Positions 44,031 to 52,555 of a stretch of DNA of 64,000 bases are shown one piece after another (the stretch's first letter is position 1; the number at the start of each line of letters is the position of its first letter). The position numbers and the translations under genes are program-made. The DNA is taken from NCBI RefSeq assembly GCF_014873535.1, contig NZ_JADBEF010000001.1, positions 1,922,001 through 1,986,000 on the forward strand, read 5' to 3'. Below the pieces are notes generated by a model. That model searched no databases. It saw only the letters and a list, made by a program, of their open reading frames with translations, and had not been told where the DNA came from. This stretch comes from Nonomuraea africana (GTDB lineage: Bacteria > Actinomycetota > Actinomycetes > Streptosporangiales > Streptosporangiaceae).

Positions 44031-44647
44031 GTCCGCTCCTCGCCGGGGTTTGGAGCGCCGCACGCGTGGTGATGCTCGACCGGGGGCTGCGGGCTGTGGG
44101 CGTGACCCGGTCCCGGATCGTCCGGGGGGCGACGCGTCAGATCGTCTCCGTACCTGTCGTAGCGGCCACGATGGGTGGCGAGCACCACAGTTGAGATCAT
44201 CGTCGCCAGGATGGCCACACCGATGACCATCATCACGAGCATCTTCGGCCCCATGATCGACAGGCCGAGGGCATGGGTGGGATCAGCGGGAGGCTCCCCC
44301 CTGCGCCGAGGCCACGGGGTGAGGAAGATGCCGACGGCGAGAAGGGCGAAGACGGCACCGGCGACGAGCGCGGCGACGCGATTGTTGTGGACCATCTTCA
44401 TCGGCATGAGCCCCGCCGGGTTCATCATGTACATGATCATGAACACCGCCATGATCAGCATCTCCATGACCATCATCAGGATGATCAGCACGCCGAGGTA
44501 CTGGAGGTCGATCAGCAGGAACGCCAGCCCGACCGCCAGCAGGGAGGCGAGCAGGGCGAACGTCGCCCGTGCCATCGAGTCGACGACGAACACGGCGATC
44601 CCCGCCGCCACGGAGACGGCCGCCAGGATCCAGAACGCGACGGCCAT
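44027..44647 (-). CDS. nuoJ: NuoJ-like subunit with His-rich tail
   Basis: 206 residues. Five helices with the typical FLLIDLQYLGVLIILMMVME region. The tail beyond the last helix carries HAHSPQPPVEHHHACG, which is unusual for NuoJ and echoes the His-rich subunit of the same operon. Start shares one base with the nuoH stop. Confidence 0.9.
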   Translation of the reverse strand: MAVAFWILAAVSVAAGIAVFVVDSMARATFALLASLLAVGLAFLLIDLQYLGVLIILMMVMEMLIMAVFMIMYMMNPAGLMPMKMVHNNRVAALVAGAVFALLAVGIFLTPWPRRRGEPPADPTHALGLSIMGPKMLVMMVIGVAILATMISTVVLATHRGRYDRYGDDLTRRPPDDPGPGHAHSPQPPVEHHHACGAPNPGEERT

Positions 44648-45543
44648 CACAGCACCACGACTCCGACGACGAGCAGTTGCAGCAGCGAGACCGGGATCAG
44701 CACCAGCCAGGAGCACTGGGTGAAGCGGTCCATCCTGACGACGGGCACGCGGTGCCGTACCCAGACCAGCAGCCCGAGCACCGCCGCGGTCTTGATCAGC
44801 GCCCAGAGCCAGCTCGGCAGGAGCGGACCCGCGCCACCCCCCAGAAACAGGGGGACGGCCGCCGCCGCGGCCACGACGAGGAGCACATAGCGCCCCGACT
44901 GGAAGAGCAGACGGTCGGGGCCCGACAGCTCGGCCCGGCTGCCACCGGCGATGTCACCGCCGAGAGGCGCGCCCATCGGCCCCCAGAAGGCCATCGCCAG
45001 CGCCGAGATCAGGTAGACGAGGAAGGCGAGCGGCATCCACACCACGAACCACAGCTCCTGCTGCGCCCGCACCGCGTCGCTCATCCGCAGGGACCCCGCC
45101 CCGAGTCCCACGGTGATCAGCGCGAACATGTGCGGCAGCTCGTACGCCAGCCCCTGCGCCACGAACCGATAGGCGCCGACCAGTGGATACACCGAGTTCA
45201 CCGACCAGCCGGTGAGCCACAGCGATCCCCAGACGCACACCTCCATCGCGTTGAACCACACGATGCCCACAGCCAGGTCCGCGACTGCGATGTCGCCCAA
45301 GGGGATCACGATCCCGGCGAGCACCGGGGCGACGACCAGGCTGACGACGCCGATCCGCAGGAGAAGGGTGTCGGGAAGAAGGGTGCGCCGCCGCTGCTGG
45401 ACGAGGAGCCGTGCCACCTCTCCGAGCGGGCTGCTCGCCCGGAACCCGCCGAGCACCGCGTCGAGGACGGCCGCCGCGAGTGCGAGCGCGGCCAGCACGG
45501 CGGGGAGCGCGATGACCGACCACACCGGTGTCTGTTCAGACAT
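44647..45543 (-). CDS. nuoH: NuoH-like subunit, divergent
   Basis: 298 residues and eight helices. The central block TGWSVNSVYPLVGAYRFVAQ and AYELPHMFALI matches NuoH. The quinone-cavity loop that normally reads ERK...QRRxGPN is replaced by VARLLVQQRRRTLLPD. Canonical quinone/NuoB-D contacts are therefore altered, consistent with the absence of those subunits. Overlaps the preceding gene by 8 bp. Confidence 0.85.
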   Translation of the reverse strand: MSEQTPVWSVIALPAVLAALALAAAVLDAVLGGFRASSPLGEVARLLVQQRRRTLLPDTLLLRIGVVSLVVAPVLAGIVIPLGDIAVADLAVGIVWFNAMEVCVWGSLWLTGWSVNSVYPLVGAYRFVAQGLAYELPHMFALITVGLGAGSLRMSDAVRAQQELWFVVWMPLAFLVYLISALAMAFWGPMGAPLGGDIAGGSRAELSGPDRLLFQSGRYVLLVVAAAAAVPLFLGGGAGPLLPSWLWALIKTAAVLGLLVWVRHRVPVVRMDRFTQCSWLVLIPVSLLQLLVVGVVVL

Positions 45544-46765
45544 GGGCGACCTGATTCCGGTCCAGATCCGGATCGAGGCTGGCGACGATCAGCCTCGCGG
45601 TGGCCAGTTCCGCACCGATGAGCAGGTGGGGGAGTAGGCCTTCGGGTTCGTGTCTGCTCGGCGGCTGCTCCTCGAGCGGCGTGTTGTCATCGAGAGCTGC
45701 GATCGCCGCCGACGTCGCGGCGAGCCACCTTTCGAGCCTGGACAGCGCGTCGCCTTCCCCGATCGCTCCGACGTTCCGCAGCATCCAGCGCAGGGTCCGC
45801 GAGCGGCGCACCCGTCGGGCGAAGCGGGTGTACGGCGGCGCCAGCTCGGCGGGCGGCGCGTCCGCGAGGAGTCGATCCCTCAGGCTTCTGCCCTGACCCG
45901 CCGCAGAGGCCCAGCCGGCCACGGCGAGAAGCCGCCCCAGGCCGTCGAGGCGCGCTGCGGCCCGTCGCCGTGCGGCCTCGGCCCGGGATACGGGGTGTCC
46001 TTCTGCCGCCATGATCCACGGCTCGTCCCAGAACGAGCCTCCCGTCCCTATTCCAGGCATCACCTTGACGGTGGCCTCCTGGATCACGTCGCCCTGCAGA
46101 ACGGTCTCCACGACCAAACCGCTCGGCCAGTCGGCCAGGATCGGTCCCAGAGGTACGTGGAGCCGATCCAGGCTCAGCCCGTCACGGTCGGGACCGCGCT
46201 CGGCCATGGGCAGCCCACCCGGACTGCCCATGTGGTGTTCGTGATGGCCGCCTCCATGTCCACCGTGAGCGCCATGCTCAGCCTCGCCACCTGCTTGCTC
46301 CTGATTGAGGTGACCGCCACCCTCATGCTCATGCTCGTCAGAGGTGCCATGCCCTCCTTCGTGCATGGCGGCCTGGTCGCCGGCATCTGACGAACCCGGC
46401 ACCCACGGCGCAGCGACCCGGGCTGCGGCGTCCTGCCACTGAGCCTGCGCATCCCCCAGTTGCTCGGTGGCGTGCTCCAACGCTTGCGTCACCTGATGCG
46501 GCGAGGCTTCAGAGGGAACGTCGACCCGGGCGCGGGGGCCCGACATGTCGCTCCACACCGTTCGGACGGCCTCGTCGAGTTCATGACTGGCGTGTCCGCA
46601 CACGATGAGCAGATTCGCTTCACCTGGCGCGTCGGCGGGTACCCAGGACCGCCGGGCAAGCTCCGCTTCGGTCAGTAGCCGTGCTCGCGTGCCGTACACC
46701 GCTGTGACCACCAGCGGACGGGGGTGCATGGCCGCCTGCCTGAGCAGCCAGCGTGTCAGGCCCAT
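45536..46765 (-). CDS. His-rich soluble subunit resembling a vestigial NuoB-NuoD fusion
   Basis: 409 residues. The N-terminal part (LLRQAAMHPRPLVVTAVYGT, LLIVCGHASHELDEAVRTVW) has the NuoB fold pattern but none of the four N2-cluster cysteines; the whole protein has a single Cys. A linker (about 130-175) is extraordinarily rich in His/Gly/Glu, e.g. GHGGGHHEHH. Then HVPLGPILADWPSGLVVETV and LQGDVIQEATVKV recall the NuoD start (GPQHPSTHG..V), without HRGIE. The helical end is NuoD-like only in length. It sits where the redox subunits should be, between nuoA and nuoH, overlapping both. Role unknown: a structural or metal-binding cap. Confidence 0.75.
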   Translation of the reverse strand: MGLTRWLLRQAAMHPRPLVVTAVYGTRARLLTEAELARRSWVPADAPGEANLLIVCGHASHELDEAVRTVWSDMSGPRARVDVPSEASPHQVTQALEHATEQLGDAQAQWQDAAARVAAPWVPGSSDAGDQAAMHEGGHGTSDEHEHEGGGHLNQEQAGGEAEHGAHGGHGGGHHEHHMGSPGGLPMAERGPDRDGLSLDRLHVPLGPILADWPSGLVVETVLQGDVIQEATVKVMPGIGTGGSFWDEPWIMAAEGHPVSRAEAARRRAAARLDGLGRLLAVAGWASAAGQGRSLRDRLLADAPPAELAPPYTRFARRVRRSRTLRWMLRNVGAIGEGDALSRLERWLAATSAAIAALDDNTPLEEQPPSRHEPEGLLPHLLIGAELATARLIVASLDPDLDRNQVAHV

Positions 46766-47103
46766 CGGAAGGCCCCCTCCCGCCAGGCATAGATCACGCC
46801 GACCATCAGCAGGCCGAGGAAGATGAACATCTCCACCAGAGCGACAGTGCCCACCTCGGCGACCACGAGTGCCCAGGGGTACATGAAGACCATTTCCATG
46901 TCGAACGCCAGGAAGACCAAGGTCACCGCGTACCAGCGCACGTGGTAGCGAGAAAGAGCGTGCTCGTGCGGCCGAGCACCGGACAGGAAGGGCCCCACGC
47001 CAACCGGGCCGCGCGGAGCGATGATCAACGAGACCGCGTAGACGGCGACGACGCCTACGGTGAGCAGGACGAGCAGGGCGAGAACGGCCGCCCAGGGCTC
47101 CAT
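46756..47103 (-). CDS. nuoA: NuoA-like subunit
   Basis: 115 residues, three helices, with YHVRWYAVTLVFLAFDMEMV then FMYPWALV, the NuoA signature (RY..A..F..FD.E..F.YPW). First gene of the operon A-[His-rich]-H-J-K-L-M-N. The next gene starts 10 bp inside it. Confidence 0.93.
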   Translation of the reverse strand: MEPWAAVLALLVLLTVGVVAVYAVSLIIAPRGPVGVGPFLSGARPHEHALSRYHVRWYAVTLVFLAFDMEMVFMYPWALVVAEVGTVALVEMFIFLGLLMVGVIYAWREGAFRWA

Positions 47104-47191
47104 GGATCTTCTCCCAGCAAGCTACTAAGATCCGTAGTTCCCTGTCTGGGCAACAGCAATCACCTCGTTGTGATTGCCTTCACCAAAGTTC

Positions 47192-47770
47192 TCAGCTCGC
47201 TGGACGCAGTCCCGCCAGGATGACCGTCACCAGCCGACGGACCGCCTCTTTGGAAGATAGACCGCTTGCTGCGGAAATGGCGTGCAGGCAATAGCTCGCC
47301 AGTTCGTCCGGCGAGAGGTCGTCGCGCATGACTCCGGTCGCGCTGCCCTCCGCCAGGAGGTCACGAATCAGGTCGCGGAGTTGCTGGTGCGCTCGCGTGA
47401 CGTGCTCGCCCTGGTGCAGGAACGCTGTCAGTACCGGGTCGTGGCGGCCACGTGACTCGTGCGAGAGGAGCGCGTAGGCCTCCAGCACGGCCGCAAGCCG
47501 TTCGCCGGCGCCGCCCGCCTGGGCCTGGACGTGAAGCAGATGGCCAAGGTGGCCGGTGATCTGACGTTCGTGCCAGGCGGACAGGATCGCCTCGATATCG
47601 GGGAAGTACTTGTACAGGGTCGCCCTGCCGATGCCGGTCTTCTCGGCGATCTGCGACATCGTCACCGACCGCAGCCCGTGTTCCGCCACGAGCGCCGCGG
47701 TGCTGTCCAGGATCGCGTCGCGCACCTCACGGCGATGCGCCTCGATCGTCTCATTCCACAGCCTGGGCAC
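47192..47770 (-). CDS. TetR-family transcriptional regulator
   Basis: 192 residues. HTH VRDAILDSTAALVAEHGLRS, then AEKTGIGRATLYKYFPDIEA. GTG 47770 was chosen because homologues start (V/M)PRLWNETIEAHRREV. Divergent from the small membrane gene pair at 47869, with an ATACA-TTG-TGTAT operator between. It also lies 88 bp beyond nuoA's start, on the same strand. Confidence 0.9.
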   Translation of the reverse strand: MPRLWNETIEAHRREVRDAILDSTAALVAEHGLRSVTMSQIAEKTGIGRATLYKYFPDIEAILSAWHERQITGHLGHLLHVQAQAGGAGERLAAVLEAYALLSHESRGRHDPVLTAFLHQGEHVTRAHQQLRDLIRDLLAEGSATGVMRDDLSPDELASYCLHAISAASGLSSKEAVRRLVTVILAGLRPAS

Positions 47771-47798
47771 GTGGGCAGCATACGCGACGCCGAAGTCG

Positions 47799-47811
47799 AT
47801 ACATTGTGTAT
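47799..47811. promoter_or_regulatory. TetR operator candidate
   Basis: ATACATTGTGTAT: perfect 5-bp arms with a 3-bp centre, AT-rich, 28 bp upstream of the tetR start and 57 bp before the divergent gene. Confidence 0.6.
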
Positions 47812-47868
47812 TGACGGAGACATAGTGTTTCGTAAAAATGAGCACCCAGGATGCGGGAGGACGTTCAC

Positions 47869-48060
47869 ATGGCAGATCCAGCTGGTTCCGACGACACCGG
47901 CACGCCGCGTTGGGTGAAGATCGCGGGAGTCGTCACCGCCGTTCTCGTCCTGCTGTTCATCGTTCTGCTGCTCATAGGCGGTGACCACGGCCCTGGCCGG
48001 CACTGGTCCTATGGCGGTGGGGAAGGAGTCCTGGTCACCGCGGAAGCCGTTGCCCGATGA
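47869..48060 (+). CDS. Single-helix membrane protein
   Basis: 63 residues: polar N-terminus MADPAGSDDTGTPRWVK, one helix (AGVVTAVLVLLFIVLLLIGG) and a Gly/His tail (DHGPGRHWSYGGG). Common in actinomycetes next to a DUF2269-type gene and a TetR. GGGAGG nine bases upstream supports ATG 47869 over ATG 47851. Overlaps the next gene by ATGA. Confidence 0.75.
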   Translation: MADPAGSDDTGTPRWVKIAGVVTAVLVLLFIVLLLIGGDHGPGRHWSYGGGEGVLVTAEAVAR

Positions 48061-48560
48061 GGACCATGTCGCCGCCCCTGCGCAAGCTCGTGCTCACCAC
48101 GCACGTCACGTCCTCGGTCGGGTGGCTCGGCGCGGTCGTCGTCTTCCTCGCGCTCGCGCTCATCGGACTGACCGCCCAGGACGCGCGGACCGTGCGGGCC
48201 GCCTACCTCGTCATGGAGCCCGCCGCCTGGTTCACCCTCGTGCCGTTGTCTGTGGCGTCGCTGCTCACCGGGATCGTCCAGTCCCTGGGCAGCGTGTGGG
48301 GACTGTTCCGGCACTACTGGGTCGTCTTCAAGCTGCTGATCAACCTGGGCGCCATCGTCGTCCTGCTGATGTACACGCAGACGCTGGGCTACCTGGCCCG
48401 CGTGGCGGCGGAGCCGACGTCGTCCGGAGACGCGCTGCGGAGCCCATCTGTCGTGCTCCACACCGTGCTGGCACTGCTTCTCCTGCTCGCGGCCACGGTG
48501 CTGGCGGTGTACAAGCCGCGCGGCCGGACCCGGTACGGGCGCGCCGAGCGCCCTGGATGA
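48057..48560 (+). CDS. DUF2269-like four-helix membrane protein
   Basis: 167 residues. Helices at about 10-35 (LTTHVTSSVGWLGAVVVFLA), 50-75, 80-105 and 135-155. The conserved early His (THVTSSVGWLG) and LTGIVQSLGSVWGLFRHYWV recall haem- or quinone-linked membrane proteins of this group, but no function is proven. Co-translated with the 63-residue protein; both are probably controlled by the divergent TetR. Confidence 0.8.
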   Translation: MRTMSPPLRKLVLTTHVTSSVGWLGAVVVFLALALIGLTAQDARTVRAAYLVMEPAAWFTLVPLSVASLLTGIVQSLGSVWGLFRHYWVVFKLLINLGAIVVLLMYTQTLGYLARVAAEPTSSGDALRSPSVVLHTVLALLLLLAATVLAVYKPRGRTRYGRAERPG

Positions 48561-48736
48561 TCGCAGACAAGCATGTGGGCGTGTCCTCGCGGCGACAGCC
48601 GCCGCGCCATGCCTACTATCGCGGTAGAGCCGGTGCAGCGCCCAGGTGCTCCCGGCGGGTGTCGCGGTTCTCTCATGGGCGTCCTCGGCCTGCGACTGCG
48701 GCCATACACGAACCCATTAACAGGAGTCACTCAGCC

Positions 48737-49354
48737 ATGTCCACCAACCGAGCGATCATCCGACGCCTCGCGTTCACCGTGGCCGCAGGGTCCGGGGCAC
48801 TCGCGCTGCTCACGGCCTGTGGCGGCACCGACAACGCGAGAGCGGGGCATGAGATCGCCATCACCACGCACGGCGCTCCGGCCAGCCCTCAGCCAGGGGC
48901 GTCCTTCAACGAGGCCGACGTGACGTTCGCGCAGAACATGATCCCGCATCACCAGCAGGCCGTGGAGATGGCCGACCTGGCCGAGACCCGCGCCGCCGAT
49001 GCCGAGGTCAAAAAGCTGGCGGCGAAGATCAAGGCCGCCCAGGACCCGGAGATCCAGACCCTGGAGGGCTGGCTCGAGGCGTGGGACAAGCCCATGCCCT
49101 CCGGCGGCATGCATCATGGCATGCCCGGCATGATGTCGGCGGAGGACATGAAGAAGCTCGAGGCGGCCCAGGGTGCCGCGTTCGACAGGCAGTTCCTGCG
49201 CATGATGATCGCCCATCACGAGGGCGCGATCGAGATGGCGAAGACCGAGCAGGCGAAGGGCGCCAACGACGGGGTCAAGGTGTTCGCCAAGACCATCGAG
49301 TCGTCGCAGCAGGCTGAGGTGGAGCAGATGCGGAAGCTCCTCGACCGGCTCTGA
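48737..49354 (+). CDS. DUF305 lipoprotein
   Basis: 205 residues. A lipobox LLTACGG follows a signal segment. DUF305 consists of two similar ferritin-like halves: MIPHHQQAVEMADLAETRA and MIAHHEGAIEMAKTEQAKG, each with HH plus E as metal-ligand candidates, separated by a Met/His-rich loop (GGMHHGMPGMM). Such proteins occur in copper-resistance loci and probably hold Cu or another metal at the membrane surface. AGGAG is about 12 bases before ATG 48737. Confidence 0.92.
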   Translation: MSTNRAIIRRLAFTVAAGSGALALLTACGGTDNARAGHEIAITTHGAPASPQPGASFNEADVTFAQNMIPHHQQAVEMADLAETRAADAEVKKLAAKIKAAQDPEIQTLEGWLEAWDKPMPSGGMHHGMPGMMSAEDMKKLEAAQGAAFDRQFLRMMIAHHEGAIEMAKTEQAKGANDGVKVFAKTIESSQQAEVEQMRKLLDRL

Positions 49355-49362
49355 TCCTCCGG

Positions 49363-49391
49363 CGCCGGGTGCCTGTTCCGGGCACCCGGCG
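49363..49391. terminator. Bidirectional hairpin terminator
   Basis: CGCCGGGTGCC and GGCACCCGGCG, an 11-bp stem with a 7-nt loop, followed by TTCTTC, between the convergent DUF305 and BNR lipoprotein genes. Confidence 0.85.
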
Positions 49392-49412
49392 TTCTTCGGA
49401 GCGCGAGATGTA

Positions 49413-50264
49413 TCAGGGCTGGTAGACGGTGCTGAAGCCCTTGCCGGCGTTCGTGGACTCGTAGACCGTCCCGTCCATGGCGGCGGCCAGGAGACGGTCG
49501 GCGGACACGGCGGTGAAGGCGACGGCCTGCATGGGCAGGCGCCCCCCAGGCCGCCAGGTCGAGCCGCCGTCGGTGCTGGTGTGTACCTGGCCGTCGGGAG
49601 CCACGCCGACGAGGTGATCCTTGCCGGCCACGTCAAGGAAGGACAGCAGCGGGGCACCCTTCAGCGCCTCGAAGCTCTTGCCGGCGTCGCCGCTGACCTT
49701 CACCCCATCGGGGGTGGTGGCATAGAGGCGCTCGGGCGCGTCGGCGCCCGCGGCCAGGTCCAGCAGGTCGAGCCGGGCGGCGGGCTTGAGGTCTGCTCCC
49801 TTGCCGCGCCAGATCTGGCCGGTCTGGCTGTCGTAGCCGTAGACGGTCGTCCCGACGACCTGCAGGGCGTGGAAGTCGGCCTTGCCGGCCAGCGCCACCT
49901 GTTCCCACGTGAGGCCGGAGTCGGAGGAGCGGATCAGGCCCAGGTGCGGCGGCCGACCCGCGGCGATGTCCGCCTCGGCGGGGTGCCCGCTGGCGTAGAA
50001 GGTCTTCGGCCCCGCGACCGTGAAGCCCATGTGGTCGGCGTCCCTGTCACCCACTCTGACCAGCTTCTTGTTCTCCAGAGTGAACAGTCCGAAGTGGCCC
50101 GCCACGTAGGTCTTTCCGGTGGCGGGATCGACACCCAGCCCGTGGACGTGCCCGACTCCCGGATCCGAGGAGGGCTGGGCGGCAGGCTCGGGCGCCTGGA
50201 CGTCCGAGCCGCACGCCGTCAGGCCGATGGCGAGGACGAGCGCCGTTGCGAATTTCTTGATCAT
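49413..50264 (-). CDS. BNR-repeat lipoprotein (F510_1955 glycosylhydrolase-like)
   Basis: 283 residues. Signal and lipobox GLTACGS. HVHGLGVDPATGKTYVAGHF is the family's first blade, followed by Asp-box-type loops (SSDSGLTWEQV, SGDAGKSFEAL, STDGGSTWRPG). Despite the database name no glycosidase residues are evident. It is repeatedly found with multicopper oxidases, as here, where it starts one base after that gene ends. Confidence 0.88.
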   Translation of the reverse strand: MIKKFATALVLAIGLTACGSDVQAPEPAAQPSSDPGVGHVHGLGVDPATGKTYVAGHFGLFTLENKKLVRVGDRDADHMGFTVAGPKTFYASGHPAEADIAAGRPPHLGLIRSSDSGLTWEQVALAGKADFHALQVVGTTVYGYDSQTGQIWRGKGADLKPAARLDLLDLAAGADAPERLYATTPDGVKVSGDAGKSFEALKGAPLLSFLDVAGKDHLVGVAPDGQVHTSTDGGSTWRPGGRLPMQAVAFTAVSADRLLAAAMDGTVYESTNAGKGFSTVYQP

Positions 50265-50265
50265 C

Positions 50266-51795
50266 TTATGCCTCGTAACCGAGGAGGCTCATCATCCCGG
50301 CCTCCGCGTGGTAGACGTTGTGGCAGTGGATCATCCACAAACCGGGGTTGTCGGCGTCGAAGTCGACGTGGAGCGTCTTTCCGGGCAGCACGATCGCCGT
50401 GTCCTTGCGCAGGCCGCTGCCGGCCAGGGCGAAGGTGTGGCCGTGCAGGTGCATGGGATGCCACATCAGGCTCTGGTTGACGAAGGACAACCTGACGCGC
50501 TCGCCGGACCTGATCGCTTCGATGACCTTCGGGTCGTACGTCCTGCCGTTGATGGCCCAGTCGTACTTCGCCATGGTGCCGGTGAGCTTGAGAGTGATCG
50601 TCCGGTCGGGTGTCCGCGCTGCCAGCCGTACGGCCTGCGCGGGTTGGAGCTGGTCGTAACCGGCGAGCCGGCCGTCCAGCTCGGCGGGGCGCACGTCCGC
50701 CCGCGGCGCTCTGGCGCTCCTGGTCGTACGGATCACGGCGCGGGCCATACCGCGCTTGCCCTCGGCGAGCGCGACCAACGGGAAGGCGCCGTCCTTGAGC
50801 GTGACCAGGACGTCGTAGCGCTCGCCCATGCCGAGCAGCAACGCGTCGGTCTCCACGGGCTCCACGGGGAAGCCGTCGGCGTGGGTGACGGTCAGCCTGT
50901 GGCCGCCCAGCGCGACCCGGAACGCGGTGTCGCCGCCCGCGTTGATCAGCCTGATCCGCAGCCGGGCTCCCGGTTTGGCGGTGAACGTCTCCGGGGCGTC
51001 CGCCACCCGGCCGTTGACGAGGAAGTGCGGGTAGTAGACGTCGCCGGCGTCGCCGCCGAGCAGGTCGCTCTCGGCGTTCATCATCATGTGCGGCCACTTC
51101 GCCGACGCGGACGGCGTGGGCGTGGGCATTGGCATGGCGCCGTGGCCCTCGTGGCCCCCCTCGCCCATCATGCCCGCCATCGCGGTCAGCTCGGTGAGCA
51201 CCTCGTCGGGGGTTCCCGTCACGCCGTCCATCCAGTCGTCGAGGACGACGACCCACTCGTGGTCGTAGGCGAGCGGCTCGTCTGGGTCCTCGACGATCAG
51301 CGGCGCGTGCAGGCCGCGGTCGAGTTGGGTGCCGTGGTGCGGATGGAACCAGTAGGTCCCCGGATGCGGAGCGGTGAACTCGTAGAGGTGCTCGCCGCCG
51401 GCGGGGATGGTCGGCTGCGTCACGCCGGGCACGCCGTCGGCGTCGTTGCGCAGCGCGAGGCCGTGCCAGTGCACGGTCGTCTCCTGCGGCAGCCGGTTGA
51501 CCAGCCGGGCTCGGACCACCTCCCCGGCCTGGACGCGGATCGGCCTGCCGGGCAGGCGCTCGCCGTACAGCCAGGTGTTGACAGTCGGCCCGCCGAGGTC
51601 GGCCTGACCCTCACGGGCCAGGAGCCGGAACTCCCTGGCTCGGCCCGGACGGCGGGCGGTCTCGGTGGCGCGCACCTGCGCGCCACCGGGCTGGACGAAG
51701 GTCGTGCTCTCGCTCGTCGAGCACGCGGAAAGGAGGGCTCCTCCTGCTGCGGTCAGGCCGGCGCGCAGGAAGAAGCGTCGATCGATGGATGTCAT
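50266..51795 (-). CDS. Tat-exported multicopper oxidase
   Basis: 509 residues. The Tat motif DRRFFLRAG and a lipobox-like LLSACS start the protein. All copper-ligand blocks are present: HWHGLALRNDADG, WFHPHHGTQ, HPMHLHGHTF and the T1/T3 block HCHNVYHAEAGMM with axial Met. A Met/His-rich insertion (MAGMMGEGGHEGHGAMPMPT) recalls CueO/CopA-type cuprous oxidases. Likely oxidises Cu(I) outside the membrane. Middle gene of a three-gene operon. Confidence 0.94.
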   Translation of the reverse strand: MTSIDRRFFLRAGLTAAGGALLSACSTSESTTFVQPGGAQVRATETARRPGRAREFRLLAREGQADLGGPTVNTWLYGERLPGRPIRVQAGEVVRARLVNRLPQETTVHWHGLALRNDADGVPGVTQPTIPAGGEHLYEFTAPHPGTYWFHPHHGTQLDRGLHAPLIVEDPDEPLAYDHEWVVVLDDWMDGVTGTPDEVLTELTAMAGMMGEGGHEGHGAMPMPTPTPSASAKWPHMMMNAESDLLGGDAGDVYYPHFLVNGRVADAPETFTAKPGARLRIRLINAGGDTAFRVALGGHRLTVTHADGFPVEPVETDALLLGMGERYDVLVTLKDGAFPLVALAEGKRGMARAVIRTTRSARAPRADVRPAELDGRLAGYDQLQPAQAVRLAARTPDRTITLKLTGTMAKYDWAINGRTYDPKVIEAIRSGERVRLSFVNQSLMWHPMHLHGHTFALAGSGLRKDTAIVLPGKTLHVDFDADNPGLWMIHCHNVYHAEAGMMSLLGYEA

Positions 51796-51843
51796 GAATC
51801 GCTCACGGTTCGAAACGGATAGGCGGTCCCTTGAACCGGGCTC

Positions 51844-52233
51844 CTATATCCGCAGGACCGCCACACGTCTCAGCGTGAGTGCGATCGGCAGAGGCGAGCC
51901 GCGAACGGCGGGTAGGGCTGTCGGGCGCTTGCGGTCCGCGCCCGCGATGGGCACCGCGCGACCGAGGCCCAACAGGGTCAGCACGATCACGACGAGGGTC
52001 GCGGCGACCGCGGCCAGGCACAGCACGACAGGGCTGGGACCGGGGTCGACCGGCTCATGCGTCATGCTCATGCCGGGATGGTCCGCCCCTGCCGTGTGGG
52101 CGCAGACGCCGACGGGGGTGTGGGAGGCCACGCAGAAATGCGCGGTGGCGTAGCTGAGTCCGAGGCCCAGCAGCACGGACGCGACCAGCACGAGCTTCGG
52201 CAGCAAGGCGGAGAACGCGCTCCTACGATTCAC
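51844..52233 (-). CDS. Small Cys/His-containing membrane protein
   Basis: 129 residues. Two helices (LVLVASVLLGLGLSYATAHF and VVLCLAAVAATLVVIVLTLL) flank an exposed loop with Cys, His and Met (HFCVASHTPVGVCAHTAG, HPGMSMTHE). The loop suggests metal binding at the outer face. GTG 52233 lies four bases after GGGAGGAG. Probably first gene of the multicopper oxidase operon (48-bp gap). Family not recognised with confidence. Confidence 0.65.
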   Translation of the reverse strand: MNRRSAFSALLPKLVLVASVLLGLGLSYATAHFCVASHTPVGVCAHTAGADHPGMSMTHEPVDPGPSPVVLCLAAVAATLVVIVLTLLGLGRAVPIAGADRKRPTALPAVRGSPLPIALTLRRVAVLRI

Positions 52234-52245
52234 CGCTCCTCCCAT

Positions 52246-52555
52246 CGGACAGCTACGAACCGACCCTACCTTCGGCGCTATTCGCCCCTGATAAGACCCT
52301 TGGCCAAGATCGCGCTACACCGTCTCTTGGCCTGTGGGAGGTGGTGTCGTTGAGCACTTGAGAGATACTGGACATGTTGTTTGAGAGGGGTTGCCCGGTG
52401 TGCTCGGACACTCGGTGACGGTCGCCCCGCCACGGCGCCTGCGAGCGCGCCGCCAACGTCGACCCCGTTTTTCGATACTCCACGTTGATGCGGCAGGACT
52501 CGCGAAGCGCGTGGGCGGTTGGAGCTCTGGTTCTGTCGCAAGGAGGGAGCTCGTA
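52246..52555. other. Divergent promoter region
   Basis: 310 bp between the multicopper oxidase operon and the protease-like gene, no coding content recognised. AAGGAGGGAG at 52540-52549 is the ribosome site of the following gene. No CsoR box is visible. Confidence 0.4.

Noticed and set aside
49413..50264. True glycoside hydrolase
   Set aside because: Only BNR/Asp-box blades are seen, no catalytic acids recognisable; treated as a propeller lipoprotein.
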